A DNA stretch of 64,000 bases from Anaerolineae bacterium (lineage in GTDB: Bacteria > Chloroflexota > Anaerolineae > 4572-78 > J111). Below, piece by piece: positions 53,362 to 63,000 of the stretch; the first letter of the stretch is position 1; every line of letters begins with the position of its first letter. The stretch spans positions 1 to 64,000 of the forward strand of contig JAHDWA010000001.1 in assembly GCA_023382535.1 (NCBI GenBank), read 5' to 3'. A program made the translations under genes and the position numbers. Below the pieces are notes generated by a model, which ran no database searches, had not been told where the DNA came from, and saw only the letters and a program-made list of their open reading frames with translations.

Positions 53362-53912
53362 AGGTCTACCAAGAACGGAGTAGTATGCGCGGCATCGAGC
53401 GAGCCTTGGGACTGAGCCGCCTAACCTTTAGTCGCTGGCTGGTTGAGCACATTCTGGCTCTACCACCTTTTCGCCAGTCAGTCTTACCTGCTCAAGGGGA
53501 TGAGGTACTGGAACTGGATGAACTATGGTCGTTTGTCTGGCACAAAGGTCAAAAGCGCTGGCTGTGGATTGCGCTCAATCGCCGCACCCGTCAGATTGTG
53601 GCCTTTGTTATCGGTGATCGGAGTGCCGAGACCTGTCGTAAACTCTGGCAGCGCATCCCTTATGAATACCGTCAGGGCCGTTCTTACAGTGATTTCTGGC
53701 ACGCTTATGAGTTACTCTTGACCACTGGCAAGCATCAATTGGTCGGTAAGGAAAGTGGTCAAACGGCCCATGTGGAACGCTGGAACTGCACCCTACGCCA
53801 ACGTTTGGCTCGCTATGTTCGCAAGACCCTATCATTTTCAAAATCCGATAAGTTTCATCACCTCGTTACGAAATGGTTTATCTTTAACTACAATCTATCA
53901 CTTACTTTGTAA
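53343..53912 (+). CDS. insB: IS1 InsB-like catalytic part of transposase
   Basis: About 189 residues as the frameshift continuation (an isolated ATG is at 53385). IS1 motifs are VLELDELWSFVWHKGQKRWL (first D), RSYSDFWHAYELLL (second D) and ERWNCTLRQRLARYVRKTLS (E region). All core motifs are intact; the element may be active. Confidence 0.85.
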   Translation, partial: KKATSLKVYQERSSMRGIERALGLSRLTFSRWLVEHILALPPFRQSVLPAQGDEVLELDELWSFVWHKGQKRWLWIALNRRTRQIVAFVIGDRSAETCRKLWQRIPYEYRQGRSYSDFWHAYELLLTTGKHQLVGKESGQTAHVERWNCTLRQRLARYVRKTLSFSKSDKFHHLVTKWFIFNYNLSLTL

Positions 53913-53960
53913 CCACTACCCGAACGCGATACCGTTGGTACAAGCCTGACGTCGGGCAAT

Positions 53961-54345
53961 CTACACCTGGATAAAGTTGGTAGTACGGGCCAACCTGGCA
54001 AAGGCATCGGCCCTGAACTGCGGCTCGTTATCCGAGATGAGGAACTGCAACCTGGCCGGCAAGGGGTAGCAGAGCACGACGACCATGTCGCTGGTCAGGT
54101 GGGGCCCCAGCGGTGAACAGAGGTAAACCCAGACAGCGTCGGGTATAATTGTCAACGATGACCAAGATGGCCAGCCAGACTTGTCCGGGCGGGATGTTGG
54201 CTTGGTTCAGTTACTGACATCGGGGTGTAAGTCCTGGTGAGCTTGGCCCCAAGCCTCGTCTTAACCTGACGATTTTGCCGGCCGGCCTGGCGCGCCGCTG
54301 ACTGGGTTCGCCACTGGGCCGCCGCCATGTCAAGAAGGTTCAATT
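53961..54345 (-). pseudogene. Integrase-core (rve) transposase fragment
   Basis: On minus, one frame reads VIVDNYTRRCLGLPLFTAGP and then HLTSDMVV...QFLISDNEPQFRADAFARLA, the D and D-x-x-P-Q-F motifs of IS3/IS481-type transposases. Frameshifts near 54150 and a missing C-terminus with no catalytic Glu region show it is dead. It is broken on its right side by the IS1 insertion or earlier events. Confidence 0.65.
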
Positions 54346-54370
54346 AAAACTGGTTGTAAACTCATTCTCG

Positions 54371-55433
54371 ATCAACAATGGATCGTCCCATCGGGCATAA
54401 TGGCCCCTTTGAGACTCTTGACCCGATTGATTTGTTCGTTGGTAACCTTGGCCCCTCTCAGATCAGCCTTGACCAGATTGGCTCCGGCCAGATTAGCTCC
54501 CCGCAGATTGGCCACCACCAGACCGGCGCCGCGCAGCGTCGTCTCGATGAGGCGGGCATGGCCCAGGTTGGCCTCACTCAGGTTAGAATTGCGCAGGCTG
54601 GCTTCCCCAAAATCTGCCCCACTCAGTTGAGCATGAGCCAGGTCAACCCAATGTTGGCGTATCCGGCCAGGAGGCGTAACATCTGCTCATACTCGGCCAG
54701 ATCCTGATCAGTTAAACGCTGCGTGGCGACCGTGATACTGAGAGTGCCCACCCGCTGCTGAGCAATTTCTAGCGCCACTGATATTTGTCGGGTCGTTTTC
54801 GCCGCCACAGCCCTGGCTTTTTTCGATGGACAGGTTCATTCAGGGTCCCGGCACGCGGGTTAATCAAAAATAAGCGGCCCTCTTCTGCATTGGTTAAGAA
54901 GAGCGCCGCGCCGACTATTCGCTCCAGCGTCTGGGTGGGATGGATCAGGGTAATTGACTTACCGATCTGATCCATAATGTCCGCCAGGTTGAGTTGGTGT
55001 TTTAATTCCTGGTTAGTTTGGGTGAGCTTTTGCAGCAATTCTTGTTTTTCTTTTTCCAGGCAAGTTACCTGCAAAGCCTCCCGAATGGCTCGCAGCGCTT
55101 CTTCCGAGTCAAAAGGTTTGACCAGGTAATTTTGAGCCCCGGTTGAAAAACCTCAACCGCCAACTGTTCCGAGCCGTGGGAGGTCATCAAAATCACGGGC
55201 GTCTTCTTCCCCCGATACCGTAACCGGCGCAACACGCCGGCCCCGTTCAGCCTCGGCAGTTCATAGTCGAGTAAAATCAGGTCAGGGTTCGTCTTTAAGG
55301 CCTTACTCAAGCCACTCAAGCCGTCTTCAGCCACCTCTACCGAAAAATTGTTGGGCTTGAGTAAGTATTCGACGATAAAGTCGCGGAACTCTGGGCTATC
55401 CTCAACAACCAGTACCTTTAATTGCTGACTCAC
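54371..55433 (-). pseudogene. Decayed receiver-GAF / pentapeptide copy
   Basis: The first part (55433-55065) is a receiver close to that of 23491-25044 (LKVLVVEDSPEFRDFIVEYL). A frameshift near 55145, a GAF-like middle (LNLADIMDQIGKSITLIHPT) and another shift follow. The GAF part then runs directly into pentapeptide-repeat sequence ending AIMPDGTIHC, as in 25075-25602. The whole cyclase domain is deleted. At least three frame breaks; clearly a degenerate duplicate of the cyclase/pentapeptide pair. Confidence 0.85.
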
Positions 55434-55462
55434 GAGTCTTACTTCCTTTCATGGCTACAGTT

Positions 55463-56053
55463 CTACTGAATTACTTCGGCCGCAGGCCTGGCAATAATAA
55501 TCAGCCGATGGGTAGCGTCAGGGTTGGCGCAGGTGACCAGGGTCAGCCGTTCATCGGTAGGGGTAATTCATTTAGCGTTTTCAAGCCGCTGCTCGTCCGA
55601 AACCCCTTTTCCTGTACCAGAAACTTCTCAGTCACAATGTAATAATGGGCCTGGTTCCCGGAAAAAGCGATGATTTCAGCCCCGATTTCTGCCTGCTCTA
55701 AATGGCGGAAGACTTTTCCTTTTATTGTGGCCGTTTAGCACGGTATTCCCCACCTGGCCCAATGGCGCCGAGAGTTTGTGCCAGCCAACCTTATTATCAT
55801 CCACCAACCATTGGGCGCGGGTTTGACCGTCAACCACTAATTCCTTCCAACCGACCGGCACAATTTCGTCATCCAAGGCGATACTGGGAATAACCAGACG
55901 GACCGGTGTGTGGGAGGGGGATGCAGGTTCGTCTGCCAGAGCGACAGTGGTTAGAATAAGGATCAAGCTGAAAGCCAATATAACTGCCCGACCAAGATTG
56001 ATAACGGTTTTAGCAAGTCTTGTTCGGTGATCATCATTTTCTCCTGAGTTCAC
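55463..56053 (-). pseudogene. Sortase-like transpeptidase, two frameshifts
   Basis: Frame 1 (56053 down) has an N-terminal hydrophobic anchor (AVILAFSLILILTTVALA), then VRLVIPSIALDDEIVPVGW and the catalytic His region GNTVLNGHN. After a frameshift at about 55730 the sequence continues IKGKVFRHLEQAEIGAEIIA, and after another at about 55560 it has DERLTLVTCANPDATHRLII with the catalytic Cys (TLVTC) and Arg (HR). All three catalytic residues remain, but in three frames. Probably a dead class D/E-type sortase, unless the indels are assembly errors. Confidence 0.7.
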
Positions 56054-56078
56054 TTTGATTTTCTAGTTTCTACGTACT

Positions 56079-58130
56079 GATTGGGCAATCAGAGACACAA
56101 TCGTTGAAAAAGTCAGAATTTTGGAATTTTTTCTGGTTGACATGAAGCGGGCGAAACAACGACCTCTTCTGGCACCGGATGTAAACCTTGCTTGGCGATC
56201 AAAGTTGCCAATTGTTCTTTAACAGATGAAGATGAAGTAGGCCAGAGTTGTGACCAGGATTGATACAGCGGCAAAGGGAGTTGGTAGTGGAATGGACCAT
56301 CGAGGCTGATCTCCGGGCCCGCAAAAGGGCCATCCGCATCAAATTGCAGCCATTGTCCTTTGGGTGAGGTCAGGACAACGGCTGGGGTGTTGGCGGCGAC
56401 CCGAACTTGGGTGTGAACCCGTTGCCACAGCGGTTCAAAGCGGTCAGCACCGCTGTGGGCTTGGTCAGCCAGCCAATCAGCGTCCCAATGGACGAAATTG
56501 GGCCAGAAGAACAGGGCAAACTGTCCCAAAAGCGCCAAGCCAGCCGGAGACCGCCCCCGCAACTTGGTGAAACTGAAGATGCCTTTAGCCTGTTTAATCC
56601 CCGCTTCAATGTCCTGGCGTTGGTGGTAAGTGGGGAACAGGTCAGCCAGAGGCAGGAGGTCAGTCTCACTGAACGAGATAAGGGTGCTGTAGTTGAAAGT
56701 GGGGTAACTCGACCAGCGCAGCAAGGTCAAACGCACCGGATAGGGACACTCGCCCAGCTGTTGGCGAGACATATCCAGGGCTTCCGTTCGGCAGCCGACC
56801 TTAGTCCAGATCGCCTCAGTCCCAACCTCTTGGCGTAACATCTGAGTGGTTTTACCATTGTGGGCCATCGTGTACAGGTCGTAGCCCATTTCGATTAAGC
56901 AGGTGACATTGGCCGCATCGCCAAAGCCGCCATCAAGCAGCCAGCGCATCCGTACTGGGTTAATCAGGGTGGCATTGTCCAGTTCCAACTCGGCCAAACG
57001 TTGGACTAGCGTGGCTCGTTCCTGTTGCAGTTCTTCAAGATGGTGCTGATGTCGCTGCAAGGCTTGTCGGGCTTGAGCCTCCTGATCCAGGGCCGAGAGG
57101 AGTTGTCCCTGTTTACTGGCTCGGCGTTGTTGGGCGCGAGCCAAGGCAGAGTAAGTACGCACGGTTCGACCTTGATACTGATGTTCCAACTGGCTGATTT
57201 CAGTCCGCAGTTGCTGTAACTGCTCGCCCAAACGGACTTGCCGCTCAAGTTGCTGGCGAATGGTGCGTTGTTGCTCCGCACACCATTGCGCTTTGTGTCT
57301 TATTTTGGCCTCCAGGGTCGCAATCCGTTGGTGGATTAACTCCGTCCGGCGACGGGGACGACACCCCAAGCGGCGTTCCGTTTCCGTCACCATGGTCTGT
57401 AAGCAAGACCCCGAAACGGTGTTGCCGGGCTGATGCAACGCCAAGACGTGGACCCGATGATGTTGGCCTTTGAGGGTGACCAGGACAGCTTGATGCTCTT
57501 TGCACAGTTGGTTGGCCATATAGCCAAAAACGGTATCAGGTGGATAGGTACGGCTGTAGGTGCTAACCGCTCGTCCAGTCAAGTCACCACACAAGGTCAA
57601 CCCCTCTTGCTGACGTAACACCTCGTTGACCGCTTGAACCAGATAAGGCCGTATGAGAGCCTCTAAGGTGGCGTTAATCTGCTTCACCGCTTCGTCATCA
57701 AGGTCATACAACAGCCGACTAACCGTCGTGTAGTGTCTGAATTCAATATCCCAGGCATCGGCCACCGCTTGATCACCCGTCAAGGGATGCGCTCCCAGCT
57801 TCAGGTCTTGCATATGTTCGTACCCAGCTAACGAGGCCAGCCCAAACTCTAAGATCAAGTCCCCTGCTGGGGTTGCATCCTGATGCCGTTTGACCGGAAC
57901 CGCTTGTCGCAACCGTTCGCTCAATTGCAAATGACGTGCAAACCGTCCCTAGGCCACTAACATCGCGTGTTGCGTCATCTGCCAAACCAGGTCTACCTCA
58001 TCTTCTGTTGTTAAAGTCATCTCGATTTCCCCTTTTTCGTTGGCTTGCCAACTAATCATAGGGAAATCGAACAAATTGAAAATTTCAAAATTTAGACTTT
58101 TTGTACGATTATCTTTCTGATTGCGCAATC
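56079..58130 (-). mobile_element. Insertion sequence with long inverted repeats
   Basis: About 2.05 kb. GATTGGGCAATCAGAGACAC at 56079 faces GATTGCGCAATCAGAAAGAT read inward from 58130; the similarity continues through AATCGTTGAAAAAGTC and ATTTTGGAATTTT, giving terminal repeats of about 50 bases with some mismatches. TACGT flanks the element on both sides at slightly unequal distance, a possible 5-bp duplication. Confidence 0.8.
56113..57930 (-). CDS. DDE transposase with internal coiled-coil insertion (IS1634-like)
   Basis: 605 residues. Candidate catalytic residues are D in TLCGDLTGRAVS, D in WLLDGGFGDAANV and E in RQDIEAGIKQAKGIF. Between the first and second Asp is a long coiled coil (about 195-320, rich in E, Q and L: ATLEAKIRHKAQWCAEQQRT, QLEHQYQ, LEELQQERATLVQRLAEL), which extends the usual IS4-superfamily core. 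An IS1634-like assignment is likely but not proven. The gene fills the IS and looks intact. Confidence 0.8.
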   Translation of the reverse strand: MQLSERLRQAVPVKRHQDATPAGDLILEFGLASLAGYEHMQDLKLGAHPLTGDQAVADAWDIEFRHYTTVSRLLYDLDDEAVKQINATLEALIRPYLVQAVNEVLRQQEGLTLCGDLTGRAVSTYSRTYPPDTVFGYMANQLCKEHQAVLVTLKGQHHRVHVLALHQPGNTVSGSCLQTMVTETERRLGCRPRRRTELIHQRIATLEAKIRHKAQWCAEQQRTIRQQLERQVRLGEQLQQLRTEISQLEHQYQGRTVRTYSALARAQQRRASKQGQLLSALDQEAQARQALQRHQHHLEELQQERATLVQRLAELELDNATLINPVRMRWLLDGGFGDAANVTCLIEMGYDLYTMAHNGKTTQMLRQEVGTEAIWTKVGCRTEALDMSRQQLGECPYPVRLTLLRWSSYPTFNYSTLISFSETDLLPLADLFPTYHQRQDIEAGIKQAKGIFSFTKLRGRSPAGLALLGQFALFFWPNFVHWDADWLADQAHSGADRFEPLWQRVHTQVRVAANTPAVVLTSPKGQWLQFDADGPFAGPEISLDGPFHYQLPLPLYQSWSQLWPTSSSSVKEQLATLIAKQGLHPVPEEVVVSPASCQPEKIPKF

Positions 58131-58148
58131 AATACGTCTATGCTGAAA

Positions 58149-59254
58149 TCAGGATGAAAACAGAAATTTTTCATAATCAGGGTCAAGCTCAAACTTAGGC
58201 CAGAGTCGGGTGATGATGGCTTCAGGATCCAGGTTGATGCGGTCAATAAACTCAAAGCAAGCCCGTTCCAGTTGATAAAGGTATTTGTAGCAGTGATGTT
58301 GGGTCAACTCTTCTCGCATCCATTTCCATAAGCCTCCAATCGGGTTCAAATCGGGACTGTAGGCGGGCAGTTGGATGAGCTTAAAGCCCAACACTTCGGC
58401 TTGTTGAGACACCAGGGTCGCTTTGCTATGCCAGGCCGCCCCATCCCAGATGATGACCGTTTGTTGAGTTGGGTCAGCGGGCCATTGTTGGGCCAAATGC
58501 TGTAAAAAAGCGATGGTTCTTGCACTATCACAACTTTCCTGATGCCAGATCAGACACTGACCGTGGCTAAAGTCATAAGCACCATACCAGTTGAGCCGAT
58601 TTTTGTGCGGAGGACAGTGACTGGCGACCCAATCAGCTTCACCCACGGCTGACCAACGGTAGCCTAAGGCCAGGTCTTGATGGAGATGAACTTCATCGAT
58701 ATAAATTAGACGTACCTGACCCTGGCAAACTTGTTCAAACCAGGTCTGAAAATTGGCCACAAACTCGGCTCGTTTTTTAGGATTAGCTTTGCCTAACGCT
58801 TTTTGCACTTTTTCCAACTCAAGCCAACTTGTTTCAGTAAAGTTCTTAACGTGGTACGGCTCACTCGGCGGTCCAATTTCTGTTCAACCCAACACCGTAA
58901 CTTTTTCAGGGTCCAGCCGTAACCCGGCAACTGATGATCGGAGGGCTTATCTTGTTTTACCGTTTCGATGACCTTTTTTTTTCAACCTCATTCAGGCTGG
59001 TTTGCCGTCCTCCGGTATGCTGGTAATGGATACTTACTGTCTGGACCATGCTCATTATAGTCATGCACCCAGTCCAGGACCGTTTGTTTTTGCCGTTTGA
59101 TCTGTTTGGCCCATTGGCTGGCCTTCTTTTGCCGGGTGCCGATCATGTACAAGGCTTGAAATCGTTCTCGGCTCCGGGGATGTTCGGCTTCGATGGACAA
59201 CCGCCGGATGTCTTCAGCCGTTTGGTGCCATTTTTCAAAGTCTGGGTAGACCAT
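58149..59254 (-). pseudogene. IS630-family transposase, inactivated
   Basis: The N-terminal part (59254-58988) and the C-terminal catalytic part (58817-58149) are in different frames, and the intervening 170 bases carry frame breaks. The DDE part has IYIDEVHLHQD (D) and VIIWDGAAWHS (D), but the Glu position reads SPDLNPIGGLWKWMRE, with G where the family has E (NPIEN/NPIEG), so catalysis is lost. The element lies directly at the broken end of the metallophosphoesterase. Confidence 0.75.
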
Positions 59255-59339
59255 TGTTCGACCCTTGGTTGATGATTGGTGACTCTATTTTACCTGCCCA
59301 GACTTTTTCCTAAAAGTTATGTTCTCATTCCGTTTTTAG

Positions 59340-59646
59340 TATAGCCTGGCCCAACTGTTGAGCCGTCCAGGGAAAGCTAGCCAGCACTTGTGACTCCCAG
59401 CTTTGCTTCCCGGAACCAGTGGGATGTCGCTCTTCGACCAGGTAGCGGTCGGTATTGCCACACATAAAAAATAGGCTCACGTTCCCAGAGCAAGTTCAGG
59501 ACCCCCATCGGGTCTGGACCAAAAACAGCTAAATCTCCAAGCACAATCAGGTGGTCAGCGCCGCCCTGAGAATCCAGGTCGTCTAACACCACTTGCAAGG
59601 CTACACTATTGCCATGTATGTCTGCGAGAACTGCTAATGTTGTCAT
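59340..59646 (-). pseudogene. Metallophosphoesterase, truncated and frameshifted
   Basis: It starts at the ATG at 59646 (GGGGGATGAA upstream): MTTLAVLADIHGNSVALQVV, LIVLGDLAVFGPDPMGVL. A frameshift near 59460 interrupts GNTDRYLVEERHP; the expected sequence resumes as SQVLASFPWTAQQLGQAIL and ends abruptly at about 59340, where IS630-like DNA begins. The intact counterpart is at 39904-40767. The metal-site C-terminal half (VHGSP, HTH) is lost. Confidence 0.8.
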
Positions 59647-59700
59647 TTCATCCCCCATAAAATTATGTTTGTTTTGACAGGCTATCAGTTTCGCCTTCAT

Positions 59701-59809
59701 TCATTTCAAATTCCTGGTTTCTAATTTACCAAACCTTGGTGTATAAATCTGTAGTGATATTATTCAAACTATAGTCAAATCGGGTAGGAAAAATGAGAAA
59801 AAGGTAACC
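59701..59809 (-). promoter_or_regulatory. Shared upstream block, copy 3 (before truncated phosphoesterase)
   Basis: On minus it reads ACCTTTTTCTCATTTTTCCT, then about 45 bases later ACAGATTTATACACCAAGGT, TTGGTAAATTAGAAACCAGG, AATTTG. Both blocks and their distance match 21211-21310 and 23374-23470. It ends about 55 bases before the start codon at 59646. Confidence 0.6.
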
Positions 59810-60003
59810 AAGCCCAGCCCGGACGCAAAACACAATACGAAGGCAGAGACAAGGGTAGTTAGTGTATCTCTGCTCAATGCCAGCTCGTGTCGCTGCGTCT
59901 CATTGTCATCTTTAAGAATGAACGTCAGTGATGAAATTGTCAATCGGTTATGTTGAGGTACAATTTTACATGCCTCATTCCGCCAGGTGACGGAGGGAAA
60001 AAG

Positions 60004-63000
60004 ATGACACGAAACAAAGGCTTGGCCGACCACCAGGGTTTGACTACAGAATGGCAGCGTTATCAAGAGTTGGTTGACTTCCTCCCGGATGGTTATTTGG
60101 AAACCGATAGCGCCGGGATCATCCGGGAGGCCAACCGCGCCGCGGCGACTCTATTCCACGTAAATCAGGCTGTTCTGATCGGCCAATCGTTGCTTGACTT
60201 TGTGGCCGGTGGACCAGCGGAGTGCCAGGCCTTTCGGAACCAACTGACCCAATTGACGAACCTGGAACAGGTGCAAGACCGGAAGGTAAGGCTGCAACCC
60301 CGTGAAGGTACGCCCTTCCCGGCCAGCCTGACCATCAGCGTCGTGCATAATACTGATGGCCAGTTGGCCGGCCTGCGTTGGTTACTGCGCGACCTCACCA
60401 AGCGCCAACAGGTGGAAACGGCCCTGCAAAATAACATTAAGGAATTAGATATTGCCTACCAGCAGGCGATTATCTCTACCAAAGAGCTGACTCAGCAAAT
60501 CGTTGAACGCAAACGGACCGAGGAGGTTCTTGCAGAACGTCTGCGTTTTGAGGCATTGTTCGCCGAACTCTCAGCTGCTTTCGCTAAATCACCGCCGGGC
60601 GAAGTCGATCAGCTAATCGGCAAGTGGCTTCAGTACCTCGTCGAATTTCTGGATGTTGACCGGGCCCACTTCTTTCAATTCAAAGATGATGGAAGTCTTT
60701 ACCACAGTCACTCGTATGCAGCCTCGGACATCGAACCCCTGTCAGTGGCTATGATAAATGAACAATTCCCCTGGCTAATAGAACAGTTACGCCGCGGGAA
60801 CACGGTCAGGTTGGTACGGGTGCCAGACGATCTTCCTGAGGAGGCGACTAGGGAGAGGCAGTTTGGTCTTCAGGCAGAAACCAAGTCGGGCCTAAATATC
60901 CCGGTGTCAATTGGTGGCGCAATTATCTGCGCGATTTCATTTACTACTCTGCGCGCCTATCGAGAGTGGTCCGATGAGTTGGTGGTGCGACTGCGTCTCG
61001 TCGGTGAAATCTTCGCTAACGCTATTGCCCGTAAGCGGGCTGAGGAGATAGTGGAGGAGAGCCAGGTCCGCTTACAAGCTCTGTTCAAAAATGCCCCTAT
61101 TGCTATTTTTTTTATGGATGATGAAAGTCGTCTCCTGGAGGTTAACCCGGCGGCCTGTACCCTTCTTGGCTATAGTCCGGATGAATTTTTGCAAATGTCC
61201 GTGTGGGATATTGTATCAGGGGCGAACCTCGCCCTGGCCCATGAGTTGTGGCAGGCATTCTTAATTGCCGGCGGGCAAAACGGCGAATTTCCTTTACGCC
61301 ATAAGGATGGGCGTACGATCGAGGTCGAATATCGCGCTGTCGCCAATATTATGCCCGGCCTCAACATCGTGATCTTCCACGACATCACCGAACGTAAGCA
61401 AATGGAGAAACGTCTGGCCTACCAGGCCCACCTGCTGGCCAATGTGCATGATGCCATCCTGGCGATTGATGAACACTTTGTCCTGACGGCCTGGAATCGA
61501 GCCGCCGAGGAGATGTATGGCTGGCAAGCTGACGAAGCCATTGGCCGCCACGTCCACGACGTGATCCGCTCGGAGGTTACGGCTGTGCAGCAAGCCGAGG
61601 CATTACAAACCCTGGCCGAGACGGGACACTACCGTCTCGAAGTGCTTCAGTATCGTCGAGACGGCCAGCCGATTTATGTGGAGGGAACGACCATCGCCTT
61701 GCGCGGCGAGGACGAGCGGATCACCGGGTACGTGAGTGTAAACCGCAACATCAGCAAGCGCAAGCAGGCAGAGTTGGAAGCTTATCGGCATACGACCCGG
61801 ATGGAGGCGCTGGACAAGATTTCACAGGCATTAGCTGAGGTCAGTCTGGACGTTCAGGCGGTATTAAACACTATCGTCAGGTATACGGCAGAAGTCGTCG
61901 GTGATTGTTGTGTCATCACCCTCCTGTCGAGCGATGAACAGTGGTTCAAGCCGGTAGCCTTTCATCATCCCGATCCAGAGGCCAAACGGCTGTTGGAGTC
62001 TGTCTACACGCGCTCATCCCTGTCGGCCAATAATGTAGTGCCGGCCTCTATCCTACGAACCGGCCAACCTCTCCTCATCCCCATTGTGCGCCAAGAGCAA
62101 ATGAGGCAAACCATCCAGCCTGAACACTTGCTCTATCTGGAGCAGGTCGGCATCCACAGCGTGCTGATTGTGCCACTGCGCTGGCAAGGGCGGGTGGTAG
62201 GCACGCTAGGTCTGACTCGCGACCGGCCTGGCCATCCCTATACTGTTGATGACCAGACTTTTTTGATAGAATTGGCCGATCGGGTGGTGTTGACCCTGCA
62301 GAATACCCAACTGTTCGAGGCGGAGCGGCGCCAACGTGAGGTGGCCGAGACCTTACGCGATATTGCAATGTTGTTGACTTCCACCCTCGATCTGGACCAG
62401 GTACTTGAGCATATCATGGTTCAATTGAAGCGGGTGGTAACTTTTGACAGCGTTTGCATCTATTTGTTTGAGAATGAGTCCTTGCATACCATCGCCGGTA
62501 AGGGGTTTGCCGATCCAAATCAGGTGATCGGTCTGGACCGCCCAGCGGATAGTCCCTTGTTTCAGGAGATTCAACATACCCATCGCTCCCTCATTTTGGC
62601 CGATGCCCAGGTAGACCCCCGCTTTGAACATTGGGGCGGGACTGAGCATGTACGCGGCTGGATGGGCATTCCCTTGCTGGATCATGGAGAGGTGATTGGC
62701 TATCTGGCACTTGATAGCCGGCAGGTGGCGGCCTATAGTCAGGCCGAGGCAGACCTGGCCCAGGCGTTTGCCAACCAGGCGGCGATTGCGATTGAGAATG
62801 CCCGTCTGCATACCCAATCAACACAGTGGGCTGAACGATTAGCCATTCTCAATAAAGCCAGCCAGACGATGGCCTCCTCTCTGGATTTAGACCATGTTCT
62901 GGATCAGGTGATGATTGAAATCACCACTCTGGTCAAAGCCGAAGGCGCCTCGCTGCTGTTGCTCGAGCCAGGAGGCGATGAACTGGTCTTTATGGCTTCG

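Larger units (their letters stand above)
53152..53920 (+). mobile_element. IS1-family insertion sequence with 8-bp target duplication
   Basis: 769 bp, the size of IS1. Ends: GGTAGTGGCATAAAAGTAAG at 53152 and the inverted match GGTAGTGGTTACAAAGTAAG read inward from 53920. CGAACGCG is repeated at 53144-53151 and 53921-53928, an 8-bp duplication as expected for IS1. It holds insA and insB-like frames. Confidence 0.93.

Noticed and set aside
59764..60066. A possible small membrane protein on minus
   Set aside because: The hydrophobic end (FFSFFLPDLTIV) is just the reverse reading of the conserved upstream block, and there is no ribosome site; treated as regulatory DNA.
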